Assembly (NCBI GenBank): GCA_001803815.1
Contig: MHEL01000029.1
Span: forward strand, 3,651 to 15,472
From: Nitrospirae bacterium RBG_19FT_COMBO_42_15
GTDB taxonomy: Bacteria; Nitrospirota; CAKKRA01; 9FT-COMBO-42-15
Length of the DNA stretch: 11,822 nucleotides
Direction of reading: 5' to 3'
Shown here: positions 1 through 6,855 of the stretch, piece after piece
How the letters are laid out: each line of letters begins with the position of its first letter
Numbering within the stretch: position 1 is the first letter of the stretch
Translations under genes and position numbers: made by a program
Notes under the pieces: generated by a model
Told to the model about the DNA's origin: nothing
Database searches by the model: none
The model's input: only the letters and a program-made list of their open reading frames with translations

Positions 1-205
1 AACCATAGATAATCCTGCTTAATATGTCCCTGCCAAGCCTGTCCTGTCCAAGGATGTGCTTGCTGCCCGGTCCTTTTAAACCTTCAAAGAGATTCTGCTC
101 AGAAGGGTCATAAGGAGAAATAAGCGGGGCAGAGATTGCAGTTAATATGAGCAATAAAACTATTAATACTCCAGCAAAGAGTGATTTGGAATTTATGTTA
201 CTCAT
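1..205 (-). CDS. dppC: Dipeptide/oligopeptide ABC transporter permease, DppC/OppC-like (3' part lies outside window)
   Basis: This is the second inner-membrane permease of a peptide ABC importer; only the first 68 codons are inside the window. The ATG at 205-203 is preceded by a good ribosome site (GAGGAT, about 5 nt upstream). The visible protein begins with a short polar stretch, then one hydrophobic segment at about residues 8-25. Next come the family's conserved 'ISPYDP' element and the 'LGQDRLGRDILSRIIYG' signature, which matches the LGTDxLGRDxLSRxxYG hallmark of DppC/OppC N-termini. The start overlaps the end of the DppB-like gene by 8 nt (ATGAGTAA), so the two permeases are probably translationally coupled and made in equal amounts. 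The transmembrane core and the EAA loop that contacts the ATPase are outside the window. The identity as a peptide-type permease is secure; the actual substrate (dipeptide, oligopeptide, nickel or other) cannot be read. Confidence 0.93.
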   Translation of the reverse strand, partial: MSNINSKSLFAGVLIVLLLILTAISAPLISPYDPSEQNLFEGLKGPGSKHILGQDRLGRDILSRIIYG

Positions 206-1118
206 ATCTTATCCTCGGGTCTATGTAGGCATACAGGATATCTGTTAGAAGATTTATGAGCACATAGCTAAGCGCAATAATAAGAATACAGCCCTGAACA
301 AGCGGATAGTCCCTTGTATTTATTGCCTGAATCATCAGCCTGCCAATGCCGGGCCATGAGAAGATGGTCTCTGTAATAACTGCGCCTGACAGTAATGCGC
401 CGAATTGAAGGCCTATTACTGTTACAACTGGTATCAATGCATTTCTCAGGCCATGCTTTACAATAACTGCAAAATTACTAAGACCCTTTGCCCTTGCTGC
501 TGTTATGTATTCCTTGTTTAATACCTCAAGCATGCTCGCCCTTGTCATTCGAGAAAGTATTGCAGCCATGCCCATGCCGAGCGTCAATGCAGGAAGCATC
601 AGATGATAGATGCTCTCCCTTCCTGCAACCGGAAGCAGGCCAAGCTGGACAGAGAATAAGATAATAAGCAGGGGACCTAACCAGAAATTCGGGATTGATA
701 CGCCAAACAGGGCAGATAGCATTGCCAGCCTGTCAATAATGGAGTTTTTCTTAACAGCAGAGATTATCCCTGCTGGAATAGAGATGAGGATTGATATAAT
801 CAACGCTGTAATGGTAAGTTCAAGTGTTGCAGGGTATCTCTCAATCACTGCGCTTAAAACAGGTCTGCTTGTATGCAGCGAGCGGCCTAAATCACCTGAT
901 GCTGTATTTTTGAGAAATGTTATATACTGCTCAGCAAGACCCTTATCAAGGCCGAGCGCCTTTCGCAAATCCTCTTTTGCAGAGGGCATTGCTGTCTCGC
1001 CGAGCATGACCTCGACAGGGTCTCCCGGAATCATGTGTATAAGAAAAAAGACGAGTGTTGCTACGCCAAACACAACAGGGAAAAGGAGTATCAGCCTTTT
1101 TATAATATATCTCGCCAA
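198..1118 (-). CDS. dppB: Dipeptide/oligopeptide ABC transporter permease, DppB/OppB-like
   Basis: Integral inner-membrane permease of 306 aa, normal for DppB. It starts with the typical 'RYIIKRLILLFPVVFGV' first membrane segment, followed by the family motif 'HMIPGDP' at 28-34 and 'LGLDKGLAEQY' at 55-65. Further membrane segments lie at about 98-120, 130-160, 172-190, 228-250 and 276-298. The cytoplasmic EAA loop that docks on the ATPase is at about 203-222 (EYITAARAKGLSNF...). The start codon is TTG at 1118-1116. It is supported by AAGGAA six nt upstream and by lying only 3 nt after the stop of the binding-protein gene. The 3' end overlaps dppC by 8 nt. No ATPase genes (dppD/dppF) are inside the window; they would be expected further along the minus strand, beyond position 1. 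Substrate specificity is not determinable. Confidence 0.95.
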   Translation of the reverse strand: MARYIIKRLILLFPVVFGVATLVFFLIHMIPGDPVEVMLGETAMPSAKEDLRKALGLDKGLAEQYITFLKNTASGDLGRSLHTSRPVLSAVIERYPATLELTITALIISILISIPAGIISAVKKNSIIDRLAMLSALFGVSIPNFWLGPLLIILFSVQLGLLPVAGRESIYHLMLPALTLGMGMAAILSRMTRASMLEVLNKEYITAARAKGLSNFAVIVKHGLRNALIPVVTVIGLQFGALLSGAVITETIFSWPGIGRLMIQAINTRDYPLVQGCILIIALSYVLINLLTDILYAYIDPRIRYE

Positions 1119-1121
1119 TAG

Positions 1122-2663
1122 CTATTCCTTATATATATTTTTAAAGGACGAAAAATCACCATCAGGAAAAAGAACAAACCCTTTAACATCTTTTCTCATT
1201 GCAGCCACATTCTTTTGATGCCAGAGGCTTATATACGGAAGTTCCTCTGCGGCAATCTTCTGCACCTTGCTGTATATCTTTTTTCTGTCTTTATAGGACA
1301 AAACCCTTTGCCCCTCTGCAACAAGCCTGTCTATCTCTGTATTCTTATAACGATTCCTGTTATTGCCATTTGGCGGCATCATATCAGAGTGAAAGATGCT
1401 GTAATAAATATCAGGGTCAACTATACCAATCCAGCTTAATGAATACAACTGAAAGTTTCCTGTTTTTATATCATTGTAAAACGTCCCCCACTCGTACGTC
1501 CTGATGTCAAGACCTATGCCAACCTCTTTCAGATTTTTTTGCAGAACCTCTCCTATCATTTTTCTTAAATCATTATTTGTTGTCTTGTAAACAAGCCTGA
1601 ATCTTTCTTTATGGCCATCGCCGTCAGGGTCAGCAAAACCTGCCTCATCAAGCAGCCTTCTTGCCTTATCAGGATTATATTCATATTTTGTTACATCTTC
1701 TTCATATGCCCAGTTGCTTTTCGGCAGGACGCCTGCTGCAGGCTCTGCAATGCCTGCTAAGAGATTAGTTATAATACTGTTGCGGTCAATTGCATAAGCA
1801 ATTGCCTTTCTTACCCTCTTATCTTTCAAAACAGGGTCTGTAAGATTAAAACCAAGATAGGAATAATTAACGCCATCGCCTGTTAAGATAGTAATATTTT
1901 TGTCTTTACTTAGCGACGAGATCAGGTCAGGCGGAATGGCATTCTGAATAAAGTCTATCTCGCCTGTTTTCAGGCCAAGTAGCCGTATGGTGTCATCTGA
2001 AATTATTTTAAAGATGAGCTTTGAAAGTTTTGCTTTGCCTTCAAAATAATCCGCATTTCTCTTTAATTCAATCCTCTCATCAGCAATCCATCTTTCAAAT
2101 ACAAACGGGCCTGTGCCAATCGGCCTGATTGTAAAATCCCTTTTAGCCTTCTCTGCATCATCTTTAGGCACAATGCCCATTGTCATATTTATCAGAAAAG
2201 GCGCATAAGGCTCTGACAGGAGAAATTTAACAGTATATTTATCTATGGCTATAATTGCCTTTACCTTTTCATAGGACTTTCTGTGGGGCGATAAAAAGGA
2301 GGGGTTTAATATGCTCTCAAAGGTATATTTAACATCCTCTGCTGTAAGCTCTCTGCCATTGTGAAACTTAACGGCTTTCTTAATATGAAAGATATAGGTA
2401 ACTGGATTCGGATTCTCCCATTTTTCTGACAGGTCAGAGACAAGATTCAGCTTCTCATCAAAACGCAGAAGGGAGCTAAAGATAAGGCCGATTATCCTTC
2501 CAGAGTTTGCATCTGTGGCAAGGCGCGGATCTAAATTCGTGGGACTGCTCTCAAATGCAGCAACAAGCTCGTCTTTTTTGGAAATGAAATCACCTTTGCA
2601 GGAGACAAGCAAAAATAATGATGTGGCTAAAAAAATAAAAGTGTGAAAGTATCGTTGGAGCAC
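1122..2663 (-). CDS. Peptide ABC transporter substrate-binding lipoprotein (SBP family 5, DppA/OppA-like)
   Basis: Solute-binding protein that captures peptides or similar ligands in the periplasm and delivers them to the downstream permeases. I place the start at GTG 2663-2661, with GAGAG 4 nt upstream. It gives a 513-aa protein beginning with a classic lipoprotein signal: a hydrophobic run ending in lipobox LVSC at 19-22, with Cys22 the predicted acylated residue. The reading frame stays open up to an ATG at 2750, but that would bury the signal peptide behind 29 extra residues and has no ribosome site. Family 5 hallmarks are 'NLDPRLATD' near the mature N-terminus, 'VKFHNGRELTAEDVKYTF' at about 98-115 and 'GTGPFVF' at 183-189. 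The gene is first in the transporter operon, 3 nt before dppB. It could equally be an oligopeptide, dipeptide or nickel-chelate binder. Confidence 0.92.
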   Translation of the reverse strand: MLQRYFHTFIFLATSLFLLVSCKGDFISKKDELVAAFESSPTNLDPRLATDANSGRIIGLIFSSLLRFDEKLNLVSDLSEKWENPNPVTYIFHIKKAVKFHNGRELTAEDVKYTFESILNPSFLSPHRKSYEKVKAIIAIDKYTVKFLLSEPYAPFLINMTMGIVPKDDAEKAKRDFTIRPIGTGPFVFERWIADERIELKRNADYFEGKAKLSKLIFKIISDDTIRLLGLKTGEIDFIQNAIPPDLISSLSKDKNITILTGDGVNYSYLGFNLTDPVLKDKRVRKAIAYAIDRNSIITNLLAGIAEPAAGVLPKSNWAYEEDVTKYEYNPDKARRLLDEAGFADPDGDGHKERFRLVYKTTNNDLRKMIGEVLQKNLKEVGIGLDIRTYEWGTFYNDIKTGNFQLYSLSWIGIVDPDIYYSIFHSDMMPPNGNNRNRYKNTEIDRLVAEGQRVLSYKDRKKIYSKVQKIAAEELPYISLWHQKNVAAMRKDVKGFVLFPDGDFSSFKNIYKE

Positions 2664-2790
2664 TAAACTCTCATCTGTTTTTTTTATTCTTCTGGAAATG
2701 TAAGATTTGAGCCAAAGACAAGGAAAAGCTGGCTGGACAAAACGGAGCATACTATCTAAGTATGTGAGTATTTGGACAGACAGATTTGAC

Positions 2791-2812
2791 GCAGTATTTG
2801 GCCAAATATTGC
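2791..2812. promoter_or_regulatory. 22-bp dyad between clpX and the peptide-transporter operon (possible operator)
   Basis: A 14-bp perfect palindrome, TATTTGGCCAAATA (2795-2808), extends to 22 bp with a single imperfect pair (2794/2809). The sequence AGTATTTGG of the left half recurs in direct orientation at 2767-2775, 26 bp away. It lies in the 158-bp leader of the binding-protein gene, right after the clpX stop. As minus-strand RNA the stem would contain an A/C mismatch and is not followed by a U-run, so a terminator is unlikely. An operator for a dimeric regulator is the better guess. I found no convincing -35/-10 pair beside it. Confidence 0.4.
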
Positions 2813-2821
2813 ATTTCCAGC

Positions 2822-4069
2822 TTATGCAGACTTTGCATCCTTTTCATAGATCAGGATCGGCTCAGATTTTTTATTAATTGCATCAGCATTGATGATGCAG
2901 TCCTTCACATTCTTCTGCGACGGAACCTCATACATCAGATCAAGCATTACATCCTCAAGTATCGCCCTTAAGCCCCTTGCCCCTGTCTTTTTGGAAATGG
3001 CATTCTTTGCAATAGCAGTAAGTGCGTCCTCTGTAAACCTCAGGCTCACCTTTTCAAATGCAAAGAGCCTTTCATACTGCTTTATGATTGCATTTTTCGG
3101 CTCAGTCAAGATGCGCACAAGCGCCTTTTCATCCAGATCCTCAAGCGTGGCTATGACCGGAAGCCTTCCGATAAATTCCGGAATAAGGCCGTATTTCAGC
3201 AGGTCCTCGGGCTGGGTCAATGAAAGAAGCTCGCCAACCTTTCTCTCCTTTTTTGTCTTTATATCCGCGCCAAAGCCCATTGTCTTCTGGCCAATCCTCT
3301 TTTCAATATTATTCTCCAGCCCCACAAAGGCGCCTCCGCATATAAAAAGTATGTTTGAAGTATCTACCTGAACAAACTCCTGATGCGGGTGCTTTCTGCC
3401 GCCTTGCGGCGGGACACTGGCAATAGTGCCTTCAATAATCTTTAGCAATGCCTGCTGAACACCCTCGCCTGAGACATCCCTTGTAATGGACGGGTTTTCA
3501 GACTTTCTGCTGATCTTGTCTATCTCATCTATATAAACAATTCCGCGTGATGCCTTTTCAGCGTCATAATCTGCTGCCTGAAGCAGTTTTAATATGATGT
3601 TCTCCACATCCTCGCCGACATATCCTGCCTCTGTAAGCGTGGTTGCATCTGCAATCGTGAATGGAACATTAAGTATTCTTGCGAGTGTCTGTGCAAGGAG
3701 GGTCTTTCCTGTGCCTGTAGGACCAACTAATAATATATTACCCTTCTGAAGCTCTACATCGCTGCCTTCGCCAAGGGGGCCTATCCTTTTATAGTGGTTG
3801 TGCACTGCAACAGAGAGAATCTTCTTTGCCCTGTCCTGTCCGACTACATAGTTGTCAAGTATCCTTTTAATCTCAACAGGCGCAGGGACCTTTGCTGTGC
3901 CTTCTATCTTCTCATCTTCATATTCCTCTGCTATTATCTCATTGCAGAGGTCAACGCATTCATCGCATATATATATTGTAGGGCCTGCAATTAATTTCTT
4001 GACCTCGTCCTGGCTCTTTCCGCAGAAGGAGCATCTTAATATCTGTCCATCCCTGTCATTGCTTGCCAT
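2822..4069 (-). CDS. clpX: ATP-dependent Clp protease ATP-binding subunit ClpX
   Basis: AAA+ unfoldase that recognises tagged or native substrates, unfolds them with ATP and feeds them into ClpP. At 415 aa it is full length. The N-terminal zinc domain has Cys13, Cys16, Cys35 and Cys38 (CSFC...CDEC). Walker A is GPTGTGKT at 116-123, the aromatic pore loop GYVG at 149-152, and Walker B IVYIDEID at 177-184. The pore-2 loop DVSGEG is at 198-203, the RKH loop at 225-227, and the sensor-2 region GARGLR at 363-368. The ClpP-docking tripeptide, IGF in many species, reads MGF at 264-266, a conservative change that should keep docking. The ATG at 4069 has a strong ribosome site (GGAGGA). It sits 43 nt after clpP with no promoter I can see, so it is probably co-transcribed with clpP. 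No lon gene follows; the next gene is a peptide-binding lipoprotein. Confidence 0.98.
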   Translation of the reverse strand: MASNDRDGQILRCSFCGKSQDEVKKLIAGPTIYICDECVDLCNEIIAEEYEDEKIEGTAKVPAPVEIKRILDNYVVGQDRAKKILSVAVHNHYKRIGPLGEGSDVELQKGNILLVGPTGTGKTLLAQTLARILNVPFTIADATTLTEAGYVGEDVENIILKLLQAADYDAEKASRGIVYIDEIDKISRKSENPSITRDVSGEGVQQALLKIIEGTIASVPPQGGRKHPHQEFVQVDTSNILFICGGAFVGLENNIEKRIGQKTMGFGADIKTKKERKVGELLSLTQPEDLLKYGLIPEFIGRLPVIATLEDLDEKALVRILTEPKNAIIKQYERLFAFEKVSLRFTEDALTAIAKNAISKKTGARGLRAILEDVMLDLMYEVPSQKNVKDCIINADAINKKSEPILIYEKDAKSA

Positions 4070-4112
4070 CTATATCCTCCAATGGCGTATCTTTACCGCC
4101 TGCTTTATAAAA

Positions 4113-4706
4113 TTACTTTTCCCTGAAAGGGTGCTTTGTCAGCACCTCGTCAACAAGGCCGTATTCTTTTGCCTGTTCTGCTGACATAAAATAATCCCTC
4201 TCTGTATCAACCTGTATCTTCTCAACAGGCTGTCCTGTGTGTTTGATAAGTATCTTATTAAGATTCTCACGCATTTTTAATATCTCTCTTGCGTGAATCT
4301 CTATGTCTGTTGCCTGCCCTTGGAATCCGCCTATAGGCTGATGTATCATAATTCTTGCATTAGGCAGGGAAAACCTTTTTCCTTTGGCGCCGGCAGTAAG
4401 AAGAAGAGCCCCCATGCTTGACGCCTGGCCGATGCATATTGTTGAGACAGGTGATTTTATATACTGCATGGTGTCGTAAATTGCAAGGCCTGCCAGCACA
4501 TAGCCGCCGGGAGAATTTACATATAAATGTATATCCTTATCAGGGTCTTCTGCCTCAAGAAACAAAAGCTGCGCAATAATAAGATTTGCAAGATTGTCAT
4601 CAATGGATGTGCCAAGGAAGACAATCCTCTCCTTTAAAAGGCGGGAAAATATATCATACGCCCGCTCACCCCTGTTTGTCTGTTCTACTACAATCGGTAC
4701 AAGCAT
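4113..4706 (-). CDS. clpP: ATP-dependent Clp protease proteolytic subunit ClpP
   Basis: Serine peptidase that forms the double-heptamer degradation chamber of the ClpXP protease in the cytoplasm. The protein is 197 aa, the usual length. The catalytic triad is Ser97 (in GQASSMGA), His122 (in MIHQP) and Asp171 (in ERDYFMSA). These match the classic mature numbering of E. coli ClpP, so this copy apparently carries little or no propeptide ahead of 'LVPIVVEQT'. Substrate-binding 'NSPGG' is at 64-68. The ATG at 4706 lacks a well-spaced ribosome site: the nearest purine run, GGTGGGGG, ends 13 nt upstream in an A/T-rich leader. A strong promoter precedes it at 4768-4797, and clpX follows after 43 nt. 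The arrangement tig-clpP-clpX is the common bacterial chaperone/protease order. Confidence 0.98.
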   Translation of the reverse strand: MLVPIVVEQTNRGERAYDIFSRLLKERIVFLGTSIDDNLANLIIAQLLFLEAEDPDKDIHLYVNSPGGYVLAGLAIYDTMQYIKSPVSTICIGQASSMGALLLTAGAKGKRFSLPNARIMIHQPIGGFQGQATDIEIHAREILKMRENLNKILIKHTGQPVEKIQVDTERDYFMSAEQAKEYGLVDEVLTKHPFREK

Positions 4707-4767
4707 TATTTTTTATTTTCCCCCACCAAAAAAATACCCTTTTCTATCGGGATATCTAATGTAAATT

Positions 4768-4797
4768 ATTATAACATATTTTCTTTATAAAGAGCAA
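4768..4797 (-). promoter_or_regulatory. Predicted sigma70-type promoter for clpP-clpX
   Basis: On the minus strand there is a perfect TATAAT -10 box (4768-4773) with an extended -10 TG one base upstream. An 18-bp spacer separates it from TTGCTC as a -35 (4792-4797). The expected start is about 4761, giving a leader of roughly 55 nt before the clpP ATG. A 12-bp palindrome, TCTTTATAAAGA (4782-4793), overlaps the spacer and the edge of the -35 box and could be a repressor or heat-shock-type control site. That role is speculation. It lets clpPX be transcribed separately from tig. Confidence 0.65.
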
Positions 4798-4815
4798 CAA
4801 CCATAAAAATACATA

Positions 4816-6099
4816 TTATGCAGCTTCTTTGAATACGGCTTTTGATACTATAATGTCCAATGTCTTGTCCTCTCGCAGCCTGCCTATTATATTCTCAATC
4901 ACGCCTTCTTTAGACTTTATATATTTTTTAAGCTCATCTATATTCTGATTCATTGACGCTGCCATCCTTCTTATCTCTGCTTCTACCTCTTCATTGCTGA
5001 CTGAGACATTCTCCTTATCAGCAATAACATCCAATATCAAAAACCCCTTTACCCTTTCCATTGCAATGGGTTCGTATTCCTTTTTGAGATTTTCTTCTTC
5101 ATCCTCGCTTATTGCCTTGCCATACTGCTGACTCTGCTGCTTTGCATTATACAGCATGTAGCGCAGCTCCTTTTCAACCATTACAGGAGAAACATCAAAT
5201 GATGTGCCGTCAACTAATTTTTTCAGCACATCCTTTCTGTAAGACTCCCTGTTAATAGACCCCTTCTGCGCTTCTAAATCCTCTTCTATCTTTTTCCTGA
5301 GCTCGTCAAAACTGGCAAAACCGCCAATGTCCTTTGCAAATTCGTCGTCAAGGTTCGGCAGTATCTTCTTCTTAACCTCTTTTATATTCATCTTGAATAG
5401 CATCTCATTTCCTGCCAGATCTTTATTCTGGTGGTCCTCAGGATAATTAATCTTTACCTCAATATTCTCATTCTTCTTATGGCCTATCAGCTTCTCCTCA
5501 ACCCCTTCAATAAAGTTCTTTGAACCTATCTCAATCATATGATCCTTAATTACGCCGTCTTTAAAAGGCTCACCGTTTATCAGCCCTTCTGCGTCTACAA
5601 CAGCAAAATCGCCCTCTAAAATAAGATGCCCATCCTCACGGCTCTCAAGGGTTGAAAGCCTGTCCCTCAGCCTGTCAATAACCTTATCTACATCATCCTT
5701 TGTTACAGAGGCGTCCTTCTTTATAATCTCTATTCCTTCATAAGGCGCCACATCAAATTTCGGCCTTATCTCTATCTTTACCGTAAAGGTAAGCGGCGCA
5801 TCCTTGTTCAGATTAACATTCTCTATCTGGGGCAAATCAACAGGCGTTATGCCGGCATCCTTTATTGCCCTCCTGTAATAATCCGGAACAAGCTTCTTTA
5901 ATACATCCTCTTCTATCTCACTCTTATAATTTTTTTCAATAATGCTGAGCGGCGCCTTGCCGGGCCTGAAACCATGCACCCTGACCCTTTTGTTGATATC
6001 TGACGACACCCTCTGGAATTCCTGCGTCACCTCATCTGCTGGTATCTCAATTTTAATAACCCGCTGGGTTGGTGTTGTTTCCTGAATATCTATTTTCAT
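4816..6099 (-). CDS. tig: Trigger factor, ribosome-associated chaperone / peptidyl-prolyl isomerase
   Basis: Trigger factor binds the ribosome exit tunnel and shelters nascent chains. I chose ATG 6099 rather than the in-frame GTG at 6114 for two reasons. GAGGGT lies 7 nt upstream of 6099, and this start puts the ribosome-binding signature GFRPGKAP at residues 43-50, the same position as in E. coli trigger factor. The protein is 427 aa. The N-terminal ribosome-binding domain is about 1-115. The FKBP-type PPIase domain is about 162-242, with 'EGDFAVVDAEG' and 'IGSKNFIEGVEEKLIG'. The rest is the charged helical C-terminal substrate cradle. It lies 109 nt before clpP and about 240 nt after the last tRNA gene. 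A candidate -10 TATTAT (6116-6121) with TTTAAA 17 bp upstream exists but would start transcription on top of the ribosome site, so I do not call it. Confidence 0.97.
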   Translation of the reverse strand: MKIDIQETTPTQRVIKIEIPADEVTQEFQRVSSDINKRVRVHGFRPGKAPLSIIEKNYKSEIEEDVLKKLVPDYYRRAIKDAGITPVDLPQIENVNLNKDAPLTFTVKIEIRPKFDVAPYEGIEIIKKDASVTKDDVDKVIDRLRDRLSTLESREDGHLILEGDFAVVDAEGLINGEPFKDGVIKDHMIEIGSKNFIEGVEEKLIGHKKNENIEVKINYPEDHQNKDLAGNEMLFKMNIKEVKKKILPNLDDEFAKDIGGFASFDELRKKIEEDLEAQKGSINRESYRKDVLKKLVDGTSFDVSPVMVEKELRYMLYNAKQQSQQYGKAISEDEEENLKKEYEPIAMERVKGFLILDVIADKENVSVSNEEVEAEIRRMAASMNQNIDELKKYIKSKEGVIENIIGRLREDKTLDIIVSKAVFKEAA

Positions 6100-6144
6100 T
6101 AACTTGACCCTCACTATAATAAATATTGTTTAATGATTTTTAAA

Positions 6145-6165
6145 CTTATATCTTTTAACTGTTAG
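6145..6165 (+). repeat. Short run of 7-bp repeats (CT orientation) left of the REP doublet
   Basis: Three in-register heptads begin at 6145 (CTTATAT), 6152 and 6159 (CTGTTAG). They match the degenerate CYNNTAA-type unit found in the inter-tRNA spacers. The opposite orientation of the same unit appears at 6293-6320, so the REP doublet between them is bracketed by inverted heptad runs. Only three units are present, so the assignment rests on similarity to the longer arrays. Confidence 0.45.
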
Positions 6166-6198
6166 CAGACTGTTAAAAAAGATTCGGCCTGCCAGAAA

Positions 6199-6273
6199 CG
6201 CACCCTAAAGGGTGCGGCTACCTTTTTAAGAATTAACAAGCTGTGTTTTGGTAGCCGCAGGCTTTAGCCTGCG
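6199..6273. repeat. REP doublet (REPIN-like): two inverted GTAG-type palindromic units
   Basis: Two 24-nt units face each other: 6199-6222 (minus orientation) and 6250-6273 (plus orientation), separated by 27 nt. Read in the same direction, both are GGTAGCCGCA + 2 nt + CTTTAG + 2 nt + TGCG. The only four differences (CC/GG in one, GG/CC in the other) fall opposite each other in the stem, so both units keep a perfect 7-bp hairpin with a TTTA loop. A GTAG tetranucleotide before an imperfect palindrome is the layout of REP elements mobilised by RAYT (REP-associated tyrosine transposase) proteins. Two such units in inverted orientation is the REPIN layout. No transposase is encoded nearby. The element lies in the 238-nt gap between tRNA-Leu and tig. 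Confidence 0.75.
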
Positions 6274-6292
6274 TCATAGACTTAAATAGCCT

Positions 6293-6320
6293 GTCAGAAG
6301 CTATCAGTTATAAGTAAACC
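6293..6320 (-). repeat. 7-bp repeats (GT orientation) right of the REP doublet
   Basis: In-register heptads start at 6293, 6300, 6307 (GTTATAA) and 6314. Read on the minus strand they are the CYNNTAA-type unit. They run into a 17-nt sequence, TATCAGTTATAAGTAAA (6302-6318), that occurs again exactly at 6654-6670 in front of another tRNA-adjacent stem-loop. Confidence 0.5.
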
Positions 6321-6336
6321 AGCCTGAGGCTGGTTT
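6316..6336 (-). repeat. Stem-loop abutting the 3' end of tRNA-Leu
   Basis: The perfect 9-bp stem AAACCAGCC / GGCTGGTTT has a 3-nt loop and ends one base from the encoded CCA of tRNA-Leu. On the minus strand it follows the tRNA, so it could affect 3' processing or transcript stability. Only 'TTTACTT' follows, not a proper U-tract, so it is a weak terminator candidate. It is a structural counterpart of the stem-loop at 6668-6688. Confidence 0.6.
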
Positions 6337-6337
6337 C

Positions 6338-6420
6338 TGGTGCGAGAGGGGGGAGTTGAACCCCCACGGTTGCCCACTAGATCCTAAGTCTAGCGCGTCT
6401 GCCAGTTCCGCCACTCTCGC
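6338..6420 (-). tRNA. tRNA-Leu (anticodon UAG)
   Basis: Decodes CUA and related leucine codons. The acceptor stem GCGAGAG pairs with CTCTCGC, the discriminator is A, and CCA is encoded. The anticodon stem CTAGA/TCTAG encloses the loop CTTAGGA, giving UAG. The long variable arm between the anticodon and T arms is the class II hallmark of leucine tRNAs. The T loop is TTCAACT. It is the last gene of the cluster in transcription order, with tig next. Confidence 0.96.
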
Positions 6421-6422
6421 AG

Positions 6423-6447
6423 ATAAAAATTGCTTCGCAATTTTTAT
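6423..6447 (-). repeat. Stem-loop abutting the 5' end of tRNA-Leu
   Basis: Perfect 11-bp stem ATAAAAATTGC / GCAATTTTTAT with a 3-nt loop, two bases from the first base of tRNA-Leu. Its apex reads CTTCG, close to the CTCCG apex of the stem-loop at 6771-6795, which abuts tRNA-Arg(UCU) in the same way. The stems of the two are similar but not identical. Confidence 0.6.
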
Positions 6448-6455
6448 ACCTATAG

Positions 6456-6533
6456 CCTATAACTAATAATTTTTAACCTTCTTGTTATAAGCCATTAGTT
6501 ATGAGTTATTAGTGAATTCACCTTTGGTAAATT
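6456..6533. repeat. Inverted arrays of degenerate heptads plus stem-loop in the Leu-Lys spacer
   Basis: Heptads in one 7-nt register run from 6456 to 6518. The first are in CT orientation (CCTATAA at 6456, CTAATAA at 6463). After 6484 they are in GT orientation (GTTATAA at 6484, GTTATGA at 6498, GTTATTA at 6505). The register is kept across the switch. The spacer ends with an imperfect stem-loop at 6515-6533 (AATTCACC / GGTAAATT, loop TTT) two bases from the CCA of tRNA-Lys. No open frame or promoter is apparent. Confidence 0.55.
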
Positions 6534-6535
6534 TT

Positions 6536-6611
<76 letters not shown>

Positions 6612-6621
6612 ATAATTTTAA

Positions 6622-6688
6622 CTTAGGACTTTTAACCTATAACTGTTAACTGTTATCAGTTATAAGTAAATCCGCCTCAAGCGGATTT
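6622..6688. repeat. Heptad array and stem-loop in the Lys-Arg(UCU) spacer
   Basis: CT-orientation heptads start every 7 nt from 6622 (CTTTTAA at 6629, CTGTTAA at 6643), followed by GT-orientation units GTTATCA (6652) and GTTATAA (6659). The 17-nt sequence at 6654-6670 is identical to 6302-6318. Next comes a stem-loop at 6668-6688 (AAATCCGC / GCGGATTT, loop CTCAA), two bases from the CCA of tRNA-Arg. Compared with the stem-loop at 6316-6336, the stem sequence has changed on both arms while pairing is kept. Confidence 0.6.
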
Positions 6689-6690
6689 CT

Positions 6691-6767
6691 TGGCGCGCCT
6701 GGAGGGAATTGAACCCCCGGCCCACAGCTTAGAAGGCTGTTGCTCTATCCGACTGAGCTACAGGCGC
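6691..6767 (-). tRNA. tRNA-Arg (anticodon UCU)
   Basis: Decodes AGA (and AGG by wobble). The 77-nt gene has acceptor GCGCCTG/CAGGCGC, discriminator G and encoded CCA. The anticodon stem ACAGC/GCTGT encloses loop CTTCTAA, and the T loop is TTCAATT. Acceptor stem, discriminator and nearly the whole D arm match tRNA-Arg(CCG) in the same cluster, pointing to a shared origin or selection by arginyl-tRNA synthetase. Confidence 0.97.
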
Positions 6768-6770
6768 AAG

Positions 6771-6795
6771 ATAAAATTTACTCCGTAAATTTTAT
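6771..6795 (-). repeat. Stem-loop abutting the 5' end of tRNA-Arg(UCU)
   Basis: Perfect 11-bp stem ATAAAATTTAC / GTAAATTTTAT with loop TCC, three bases from the tRNA 5' end. It is the same size and position as the stem-loop before tRNA-Leu (6423-6447), with paired changes in the stem. Confidence 0.6.
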
Positions 6796-6796
6796 A

Positions 6797-6845
6797 CTAA
6801 TAACCTTTAACCTATAACTGATAACTATTAACCTTTTTCTTATAA
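6797..6845 (+). repeat. Run of seven 7-bp repeats, CT orientation
   Basis: This is the clearest heptad run: units begin at 6797 (CTAATAA), 6804, 6811 (CCTATAA), 6818, 6825 (CTATTAA), 6832 and 6839 (CTTATAA) without a register slip. Five of the first five end in TAA. The opposite orientation occurs at 7002-7022 on the far side of the 135-bp palindromic element. Confidence 0.7.
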
Positions 6846-6855
6846 GTTACTAATC

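Noticed and set aside
610..1218. Long open frame on the plus strand opposite the DppB-like gene
   Set aside because: Complementary shadow of a clearly real permease gene; no family resemblance and no ribosome site. The same holds for the plus-strand frames opposite clpX, rph, rdgB and the amidase.
2664..2750. Upstream extension of the substrate-binding protein to an ATG at 2750
   Set aside because: It would put 29 residues before a textbook lipoprotein signal peptide and has no ribosome site; GTG 2663 places the signal at the N-terminus.
2692..2821. Nine-base inverted match CTGGAAATG (2692-2700) / CATTTCCAG (2812-2820) flanking the clpX-transporter gap
   Set aside because: Widely spaced and short enough to be chance; one arm lies beside the clpX stop and neither has a supporting context.
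6100..6114. GTG start for trigger factor at 6114
   Set aside because: The ATG at 6099 has GAGGGT at proper distance and puts the GFRxGKxP signature at residues 43-50 as in E. coli.
6116..6144. TTTAAA-17-TATTAT as a tig promoter
   Set aside because: The implied transcription start would fall within the tig ribosome site, leaving almost no leader; AT-rich DNA gives such matches easily.
6316..6336. Rho-independent terminator of the tRNA cluster
   Set aside because: The hairpin is good but is followed on the minus strand by TTTACTTATAAC rather than a U-tract, and similar hairpins occur inside the cluster where termination would be harmful.
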